From: Uloborus plumipes
Taxonomy: Eukaryota; Arthropoda; Arachnida; Araneae; Uloboridae
Direction: 5' to 3'
DNA: 64,000 nt
Assembly (NCBI GenBank): GCA_038373865.1
Contig: JAXGGA010002920.1
Coordinates: 1-64,000 of the forward strand
Of this stretch, positions 56,984 to 64,000 are shown one piece after another. A program made the translations under genes and the position numbers. Within the stretch, counting starts at the first letter, position 1. Every line of letters begins with the position of its first letter. A model generated the notes under the pieces. That model was not told the DNA's origin and searched no databases. It worked only from the letters and a program-made list of their open reading frames with translations.

Positions 56984-57805
56984 CATGATGCAATGTACGT
57001 GTATTTTACGTGTGTGGTGTGTATTTGAATAGGTTTAAGCCTATTTTTTCTTTGGAACTGTTGACGTCAAAATGTTCTTTTGCACCTGTAATTCACGTTG
57101 TTAAATGTCTTCTTTAATATTTTAAAACCCGGACGACAACAATGTTTGTCTTCAGTAAACTTCTATAGATAATAAAAATTGGATATTTTCACTTGAAAAC
57201 TTCTTTCCTTCAATTCTTCATGCTTGGTGACTTCAGTAAAATGACCATCTGCAACTACCACTCTGCAAGAGGGGATATGAACTTCTTCCTCATATCTCCT
57301 ACAGATATGTTGTTACTTAATTTTCAAATGGTTGTGCGTATGGACGAGTATTTCCCGATAGCTTATGCCATCAAATTACTAAAGTACAACCATTCCTCCA
57401 TGGTTTTTTTTCTTATTCAAAAGGACGTGTTACTTTTCTGTTTTAAGAAGTTTCTTCAAGTACTGTCAAGTTTAAGTATCACTTGCATCGTTACATTTCA
57501 AAATTTCAAAAAGTCCGCCATTGTTGTTAAGCTTAGTTTAGCCTTCTAAGTGACTTTATTAACTTTTTAAGAAGTGGACATCTGTGTTTTCCAATTCTAC
57601 AGAACATAGTTTTATAGTTTTAAAGGAAAATGAACTTTTTTATTGAATAACTTTATCAGAAGATAACTTTGCTTGATTTAGAATTTTTAAAATCTTTCAT
57701 GCCTATTTTTAAAACGCTTTATAGATTTTTACATCCAAAACACCATGTGGAGACGAAATATACATCTAGGCAGAACAACATCTGCTGGGTTCTGCTAGTT
57801 AGTTA
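56984..57805. other. Intronic stretch, nothing firm
   Basis: A 118-codon open frame (57193-57549) begins MKTSFLQFFMLGDFSKM; it is hydrophobic and AT-rich and matches nothing I know. GCAGAACAACATCTGCTGGG near 57771 resembles the end of an interspersed repeat. No gene supported. Confidence 0.45.
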
Positions 57806-58137
57806 TTAAAAATAAATTGCAAATAAATTTCACTGATTTATTTTTTATATACTTAAAAGATTAAAAAGAGTAATAATTAACTTAATCTATGAATTCAATT
57901 CAGTGTCAATTTAAAAAAATCCTTATTACAATATTTTTTCCTAATTTGTCGAAGAAGTTATTTAGGAGGTCACAATGACCTCTCTTCAGGACTCCCTGAT
58001 TCTATGAAGTGTAAAAGTATGTGTACAATGTTTCAACACAGAATGATATTAAAATGATTTTAAAATGATTCTTGGAAAAACCCAGGTGGGATGGGCTTTT
58101 TCAAAAAAAAAAAAAAAACAGGTTTTTTCAAACCCTG
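57806..58137 (+). repeat. CAGGGTT-family repeat, partial copy near an SNW1 exon
   Basis: Carries AGGTCACAATGACCT (57967-57981) and ends GGTTTTTTCAAACCCTG at 58137. It lies about 260 bp from the 58401-58587 exon. Confidence 0.72.
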
Positions 58138-58400
58138 TAAGAAATCCCACAAACATGTGAGATTTCCTAAGCAACAAAATTTTGTTCATTACCTTTTTAC
58201 ATTATTTTTAATGAAATACATGAAGGGTCACGTATGGGACAAAATTACCACTTTTCGTGGAATAGCTCAAAAGCAGAACAAAAAAGTTGCACCAATAAAA
58301 AGTTTGAATTTAAATTTCTATCAATTTGGGTTTTGTTACATAACTTCTTCAGTTGCAATCAGTTAACAAATAAAATTTTCATAAACCAAAGCATGTATAC

Positions 58401-58587
58401 CTTGACAGTCACTTTCCGGGTGGGGGAGTGCATGACAGGGGCCGGAGGCGAGGGGGGCCCCCTGGGGATCTTCTTGTTGATCTTGAAGTGGGGGGGTTCC
58501 ATGGGGTCTTTTTGGACTTCAACCATACGGATGATTCGCTGCTTGGCGCCCGAATTGAACGCCATACCCTGCTGCGATGGGGTGTAC
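58401..58587 (-). CDS. SNW1 coding exon, most upstream one in the window
   Basis: It reads YTPSQQGMAFNSGAKQRIIR, then MVEVQKDPMEPPHFKINKKI, PRGPPSPPAPVMHSPTRKVT, VK. This is the first part of the SNW domain (YTPSQQG.AFNSGAKQR.IRMVE.QKDPMEPP.FKINKKIPRGPPSPPAPV in animals). Acceptor ACTCAG precedes 58587, and the first base completes an arginine codon split with an exon not in the window. Donor GTATAC follows 58401 in phase 0. About 170 upstream residues of the usual protein are missing and should be encoded beyond 64000 on the minus strand. Confidence 0.96.
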
Positions 58588-59430
58588 CTGAGTATTTAAA
58601 GAAACAAATATTGCATACAAATCAATGTAGTAAATGACAAAACACAAGAGAATGGCAAGTATTTCAAAAGCATTAATGACTCTGGTACTCAACTATTAAA
58701 GGTACCACATCACTGAGTAGCTGAGCACCCAGTACTCGGCATGAATTTTGCACTACAATGAAAAATACAACAATTTAAATTATTAAAATATTTTTATTGC
58801 ACTTTTCATTTTTGGGCAATTCCATAGAAAAGGGGGAAAAGTTGCAAACTTTAAAATTCATATTTTTTTCAAATTTGGTATCAATGGAAAGGTAATTATT
58901 CAAAGTGTATGAAAATAGCAAAAAAAAAAAAAAAACTTTTAAAAAGTAAAATTAATTAGAGTTATGAGCCTTCAAATCAGATTATTATGCCCAAGTCCTT
59001 AAGTGTGCTTTTTTTTCTAACACTTAATAATGGCTGTGTGTTACTTATTTTATTAAAATTTTCAACTGATCTCTCTTTAACAAGGTTTTTTAGAGTCTCT
59101 AGAAGAGTTATGTACAAAAAAATTACACTCAAACTGTGTAATTTAATTTTTGGGATTTTTTTAAAGTAAGGTACTTCTGTAAGTCTACGTCCAACACCAA
59201 AATGACTAAAAGTTAATATATCGTAAAAATGAATGGATATTTTTACAAAATATTTTCTGTGCAAATAAGGATTTTATATGTATTTAAAAATATGCACTCA
59301 AATTAAATTTCAAAAAAATAGTTTTGCTTTAATTAACTATTAAAAAAAGTCTACGTCCGACACCGAAATTTTCAATAATGAAACCAGGTTCTTAAGTCTA
59401 CAATATTTCTAATCATTTTTTCTTAACATA
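58588..59430. other. SNW1 upstream intron, first part
   Basis: AT-rich. No SNW1 exon recognised. AAGTCTACGTCC-type motifs recur (59180 and 59348), possibly part of a worn repeat. Confidence 0.5.
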
Positions 59431-60972
59431 CAGTGCGTTTCGAAATGATAGGTCCACCAGTAAAAACCAAAGTTATGCTAGTAAAAAAGGTTGTATTGTG
59501 TACAAAGTACTATTTTATAAACTACATTACGTCATTCAATGTAAAATAGCTCATAAATAATTTACAAATAATAGGAATAATGAGGGAAACCAAAATTAGA
59601 TGAAACAGCTGTTTCAAAAAGATAGGTCCACTGAACCAAGCATCAAATAAACGTTGAATTAATAAGAAAATTTTCTGACTTTTTTTCTGAATAAGCTCAT
59701 AAATCCTATTTGGCATGGTTTCTACAAGTTTTTGCAAACAATTTGGAACCATTTTTGACCATTCTGAAGAAATAGCCCTTTTTAAGTCTGCAGTACTGTT
59801 GTACTGCCTTCCGCCTGCATACACCGCTCTTGCGAGTATACCCCACATGTTTTCTACAGGATTCAGGTCAGGGCTGCAAGGTGGCTAATCGATAATATGT
59901 ACAACATTATCTAGAAACAATTCAAAAGTTGCTGCTGCACTTTGCAAAGGAGCATTGTCCGGTTGGAACATGAAGAATGGGTCCCCAATGGGTTCTGATT
60001 GTGGAAGAAAATATTGTTCAAACAGCTTGTTATAGCCAGCAGCATTCAAACCATTGTCTACAAATGCTATATCAGTTTTTCCTTTCCTTCTGAATCGGGC
60101 ACACACCATAACGGAACCACCATGCGCTTAACTCTTCGAGAATATCTGTCTATCGTTACACAGATCGTGCTAGTAATAATGCCAAACATCTGGACTATCC
60201 AGGTTGAATTCTTTTTTATCACTGAATATCACACGATGCCTGTCTTGCTTCCAGGACATCACTTCCTGTGCGAATTTCATTCCCTTTTCTTTGTGCTTTT
60301 TAGTCAATTTCGGAACCGCTTTCCTTTAAACTATATTGCTCAACTTCTTTACCGCTCTGTGGACTGTAGATTTTGATATTGAAGGGTTTAGTTGTTTGGC
60401 CAAAGTGAATATGCTCATTATTTCCAGATTTTAGGTCCCTTACGATAGTGCTTCGTTGTCGGGGTGTCACTTGTGATGGGCGGCCAGATGAATTTTTACT
60501 GCTATAAGCATTTGTAAATAGCAAAAAATTGTTTGCAACACTTTGTGATCTGTTTAAAGCTTACCTATTTCTCTATTCGATTTTCCAGACAGTTTAAATG
60601 CATCAATTTTCCGCTGCTCAACCAGCGAAAGACTGCAACGACAACCCGTTTTGTTTGACTACAAAGTGCTGTTCAAATACCTCCACAGCAGCAAGCATAA
60701 TCCCGTAGTAAGACTAAGCAACGATACTTATGCAAATTTTTGGAAATAAATGTGGTTGGGGCAAAATTTCTGAAGGCGGACCTATCTTTTTGAAACGGTC
60801 TGAAAATGAAAATTTGCATCAAATAAGAAATAATTTGTTTTAAATAAATTTCATCAAACATATTTATAACAATTAGAGAGATATAATCACTATAAAAAAA
60901 GTGATTCTTATTCTCGATTAAGAGTCGAAATTTGGAAAAATAAGGGTGGACCTATCATTTCGAGACGCACTG
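59431..60972 (-). mobile_element. Tc3-like Tc1/mariner element, decayed
   Basis: 28-bp ends CAGTGCGTTTCGAAATGATA (59431-59458) and the complement of CAGTGCGTCTCGAAATGATA (60945-60972), one mismatch, with TA on both sides. 1542 bp. It is related in ends and transposase to the split element at 9809-19451. Confidence 0.92.
59522..60645 (-). pseudogene. Tc3-like transposase, broken by stops and frameshifts
   Basis: In order on the minus strand: helix-turn-helix (LVEQRKIDAFKLSGKSNREI, about 60645-60565), linker SSGRPSQVTPRQRSTIVRDL (about 60490-60430), then FSDKKEFNLDSPDVWHYY (about 60230-60170), KTDIAFVDNGLNAAGY, FMFQPDNAPLQSAAATFELF (about 59960-59910) and SPDLNPVENMWGILARAV (about 59870-59830). 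D in SDKK, D in PDNA and E in NPVEN are the triad, with a D-E gap of 34. An in-frame TAG replaces a tryptophan codon near 59887, and frames change several times. Inactive. Confidence 0.88.
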
Positions 60973-60974
60973 TA

Positions 60975-62663
60975 TCAGGCCTCTCCAATTACATATTCAT
61001 ACTCATATACCCAGTGGCAGAAAGTTTTGTAGCTGTCTGCGACAAACTTTGACAATTTCCTTTTCTGTCTGCAAATTTTGAGTGGAATTTTAATATACTA
61101 GTCATATATTAAACAAGTATAATTTAATTATAACTATAATTTGTAGCACTTTATTTAAAATATTGTAAGCATCATGTATTCTTTTTCATTTTGTTTTTTA
61201 CTTTTGATGATAGGGGTGTGTGACATGCGGTCTGTAAGTTATGACCTGTTGAGCATGCCACTCAAAAAAGAAAAAAGAACAGATGAAATTCTGATAAAAG
61301 ATTTCAAAAAGAAAGGCTTCTAAAAACTTCTCTTACTTTTTTCACAGGAGAAAACAAGATTGGTACAAAATGATAAAAAAGTTTAAACTTAATATTGGGT
61401 TTCCACCATAGGTTTGCATCCTAATCACTTATCCAGGTTATGAAACTCATTGTTTCAGTATATAATGATTTTTTTTTTCTATTTGTTCCATTAGCTATTT
61501 CATTAATCTTCTAAAATTCTATTTGGATATCTTTAGCACTTTTTGAGGTTTTAATTTTTTATTTCATTTTTTTTTCGTAAGAGCTGCTGCATTATAAACA
61601 TGGTTTAAGACAAGACATTTTTAACTGTGGTTATTCTAATGAAATCAAAAAGATTTTTTTATTAAAATGTCCAGAATAATTTAGAAATTAAGACAAAAGT
61701 GTATTGAGCTGTTTTCGCAGGTATTATCAGGTCACAAATTTTGAATTTGATAAATATTTTAAAGAAAAAAAAGGGTAGACTTTAAATTAGGACTTAAAAG
61801 AAAGGGCACTACCAGTGATCAAACTATTGGTTTTTTTTTTGATCCATTGAACATAAATTAAAATCTTTTTTAAAAAAATGGAGATTTTTCTTTTTTGACT
61901 TTCTGTGTTTTAAAAGTCACAGAAAAAAAAAGAATAAAATTGCTATGTGCATAAAGATCGGTGGTAGAGGGGGGGGGGGGGGGTGACCTATAAATTTGGC
62001 AAAAATTCACTTTACACCAAATGTAGAGAAGCCAATTTTCTAAGCATGAATCCAACAAAAATCAACTTTGTTAATAAAGCAATAAAGCAACGATTGATTT
62101 TATCGGGGGGGGGGGGAGGGGGAAGGAGATGCGATGCAAATAAATGAAGAAAGTTCAGCTTTCTCTTGAACAAAAACATAACAGTAGTGAAATATAATAT
62201 GCCTGCTCTGAAGTTTGAAAAGGCAAAGTCAAATTTCGGGCGCTATGTTTGTCCATGGTACAAAGAAATCTTGCAATTTTTTTTTTCACAGAAAAACGGA
62301 CAAAAATCGAAGGGGGAGGATAGATATCATGCAAATGAATGAAAAATAAAATGTAGCCGTATCTCAAATAAAAAATAACCCCAGTGAAATAAAACAAGCG
62401 AAGAAAGGTTTCAGGCGCCATGTTTGGCCACAGCACATTTTTTTTTTCCCGTAACACATTTTTTTTTCTCCCAGCGGCTAAATGGGGAGGAAAAAGAAGC
62501 TCCTAAGTCAAAGCATGCTCAAGAGGGGGAAAAATTGGCCGAAAGTTGCAGACAACTTTTCTAAGTTGTTTTCATTAGTGCAGACAAAAACTGTCTGCAA
62601 GAGGGTTTCACTGGTGGCGACGATGTCGCCGTGTCGCGGTGTTTCTGCCACTGGGCTCATATA
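60975..62663. other. Non-coding stretch with G runs and a diverged tandem repeat
   Basis: G runs at about 61969-61983 and 62105-62114. A block with ATGCAAATAAATGAA, ACAGTAGTGAAATATAAT and GGGCGCTATGTTTG (about 62115-62260) recurs in diverged form at about 62325-62425, a period of roughly 200 bp. No SNW1 exon or other gene recognised. Confidence 0.5.
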
Positions 62664-63875
62664 CACTGAAGTGACAAAAGTCATGGGATAGCAATATGCA
62701 AATTTTCAGATGGCAGTAGCATCGCATAGAACAGGTATAAATGCGCAGTGCTTTTACAGAGCTTTCATTTCTGTTCAAGTTATTCATGTGAAGAGGTTTT
62801 AACGTGATGATGACCGCACGACGTGAATTAACAGACTTTGAACGCGGAATGTTAGTTGGAGCTAGACGCATGGGTCATGCCATTTCGGAAATCGTTAGAG
62901 AATTCAACATTCCCAGATCCACTGTGTCAAGAGTGTGCCGAGAGTATGAAATTTCAGGCATAACATCCCACCATGGACAGCGCAGTGGTCGACCGCCTGC
63001 ACTTAAAGATCGAGACCGGCGACGTCTGCAAAGAGTCGTAAATTCTAACAGACAAGCAACACTGCGTCAAATCACCGTAGAAATCAATGTGGGACGTACA
63101 ATGGACGTGTCTGCTAGAACTGTGCGGAGAAATTTGGATTTCTTGGGCTATTCCAGCAGAAGACCGACTCGAGTGCCTTTACTGACAGAACGACATCGCT
63201 TGCAGCGACTCTCGTGGGCACGTGAGCATATCGGTTGGTCCCTAGATGAATGGAAAACCGTGGCCTGGTCCGATGAGTCACGATTTCAGCTGGTAAGAGC
63301 CGATGGTAGGGTTCGAGTGTGGCGCAGACCCCACGAAGCCATGGACCCAAACTGTCAGCAAGGCACTGTTCAAGCTGGTGGTGGCTCCGTAATGGTGTGG
63401 GCTGTTTTTTCATGGCATGGACTTGGTCCTCTAGTGCGACTGGACCGAACATTGACTGGAAATGCTTATGTGCAGCTACTTGGAGATCACTTGCAGCCAT
63501 TCATGGACTTCATGTACCCAAACAACGATGGGATTTTTATGGATGACAATGCGCCATGTCACTGGGCCACAACTGTTCGCAATTGGTTTGAAGAAAATTC
63601 TGGACAATTCCAACGAATGATTTGGCCATCGCCCGACATGAATCCCATTGAGCATTTATGGGACACCACCGAGAGGTCTGTTCGTGCCCAAAATCCTGCC
63701 CCATCAACGCTTTCACAATTATGGATGTCTATCGAGACAGCATGGCTCAATATTCCTGCAGAAGACTTCCAACGACTTGTTGAGTCCATGCCACGTCGAG
63801 TTGTTGCACTTCGCCGGGCAAAAGGAGAGCCGACACGATATTAAGAGGTATCCCATGACTTTTGTCACTTCAGTG
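62664..63875 (+). mobile_element. Intact Tc1-like element, copy B
   Basis: 27-bp ends CACTGAAGTGACAAAAGTC and complement, TA on both sides (62662-62663, 63876-63877). 1212 bp, 6 bp shorter than copy A because of a two-codon deletion in the transposase. Opposite orientation to copy A and nearly identical, including non-coding parts. Confidence 0.95.
62807..63844 (+). CDS. Tc1-like transposase, 345 aa (copy B)
   Basis: Same enzyme as copy A with an open frame; the start is the ATG at 62807, just after a GTG. Differences from copy A include T to S and S to P in the first helix-turn-helix (AISEIVREFNIPRSTV), R to W after the second catalytic aspartate (DDNAPCHWATT), loss of Pro-Arg in WPPRSPDMN (now WPSPDMN), V to T in LWDTTERS, T to M in LWMSIE and G to E near the C-terminus. 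The deletion shortens the D-E gap from 36 to 34. The frame is open, but loss of the conserved PPxSPD residues may reduce activity. Confidence 0.95.
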   Translation: MMTARRELTDFERGMLVGARRMGHAISEIVREFNIPRSTVSRVCREYEISGITSHHGQRSGRPPALKDRDRRRLQRVVNSNRQATLRQITVEINVGRTMDVSARTVRRNLDFLGYSSRRPTRVPLLTERHRLQRLSWAREHIGWSLDEWKTVAWSDESRFQLVRADGRVRVWRRPHEAMDPNCQQGTVQAGGGSVMVWAVFSWHGLGPLVRLDRTLTGNAYVQLLGDHLQPFMDFMYPNNDGIFMDDNAPCHWATTVRNWFEENSGQFQRMIWPSPDMNPIEHLWDTTERSVRAQNPAPSTLSQLWMSIETAWLNIPAEDFQRLVESMPRRVVALRRAKGEPTRY

Positions 63876-64000
63876 TATTACATAATATAAATTGCTGGAA
63901 CAACTAAACTCATTGTATTGGAGAAACATCTCAACTCTGAGAAATTTTAGAATTTTCATTTTTCAAGCTTCTTTCAACTAGATATTGAACTTCTGTTGTT

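Larger units (their letters stand above)
46335..58400 (-). other. SNW1 large intron (12.1 kb)
   Basis: Bounded by donor GTATAC after 58401 and acceptor TTTTCAG before 46334. Its length comes from inserted elements: a deleted piggyBac element, two interspersed repeats, a 3.8-kb palindrome with nested MITEs, a deleted hAT element and two CAGGGTT repeats. No additional SNW1 exon is needed, since the flanking exons join exactly as RKVTVK-EQQEW. Confidence 0.85.

Noticed and set aside
57193..57549. 118-codon open frame in the large SNW1 intron
   Set aside because: Hydrophobic, AT-rich, matches nothing I recognise; likely chance.
58588..64000. Upstream SNW1 exon within the window
   Set aside because: I looked on the minus strand for the conserved segment that precedes YTPSQQG and did not find it; it probably lies beyond the window.

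Overview
The window looks like euchromatic but repeat-saturated DNA from an animal, most likely an arthropod; a spider or other chelicerate would fit, but this is only an impression. It is very AT-rich outside the coding pieces, has kilobase-scale introns, and carries many DNA transposons (Tc1/mariner, Tc3-like, hAT, piggyBac, Harbinger-like and pogo-like) with many derived miniature elements. I saw no bacterial gene organisation, rRNA, tRNA or CRISPR array.

The only host gene I can support is the 3' part of SNW1 (SKIP/Prp45/Bx42), a spliceosome subunit and transcriptional coregulator, on the minus strand. Five coding exons (58401-58587, 46168-46334, 42973-43221, 40854-41102, 38999-39230) join in frame with GT/AG borders and run from just before the SNWKN signature region to the stop codon. 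The N-terminal exons must lie beyond position 64000. The introns (about 12.1, 2.9, 1.9 and 1.6 kb) are largely made of transposable elements.

Region by region: 1-9800 is non-coding with three hairpin or miniature elements, including a 2.7-kb hAT-type foldback with a perfect 8-bp target duplication (4509-7178). 9809-19451 is a nested stack: a dead Tc3-like element split by a 7.8-kb element, which itself holds a 4.1-kb interspersed repeat and an intact Tc1-like element with a 334-codon transposase; a Harbinger-like MITE sits in the same dead transposase. 19483-28900 holds more MITEs, two hAT-type elements with perfect 8-bp duplications, one of them hit by an intact Tc1-like element (23246-24463). 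29225-31595 is a large inverted repeat with an exon-like piece at its centre. 31642-33018 is an internally deleted piggyBac element. 34652-38617 is a repeat interrupted by a 3.3-kb TIR element. 38999-58587 is SNW1, with a second deleted piggyBac element, a 3.8-kb palindrome and a deleted hAT element in its largest intron. 59431-60972 is a second dead Tc3-like element. 62664-63875 is a second, nearly identical and also open copy of the Tc1-like element seen at 23246.

The most interesting signal is an end architecture shared by four different TTAA-flanked families: a family-specific 16-17 bp palindrome exactly 16 bp inside one terminus. In the two elements with piggyBac transposase remnants, a second copy lies exactly 131 bp inside the other terminus, in the same orientation relative to the transposase. 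A second signal is a dispersed repeat whose copies carry a perfect AGGTCA-N3-TGACCT palindrome, four of the five being in or just downstream of SNW1.
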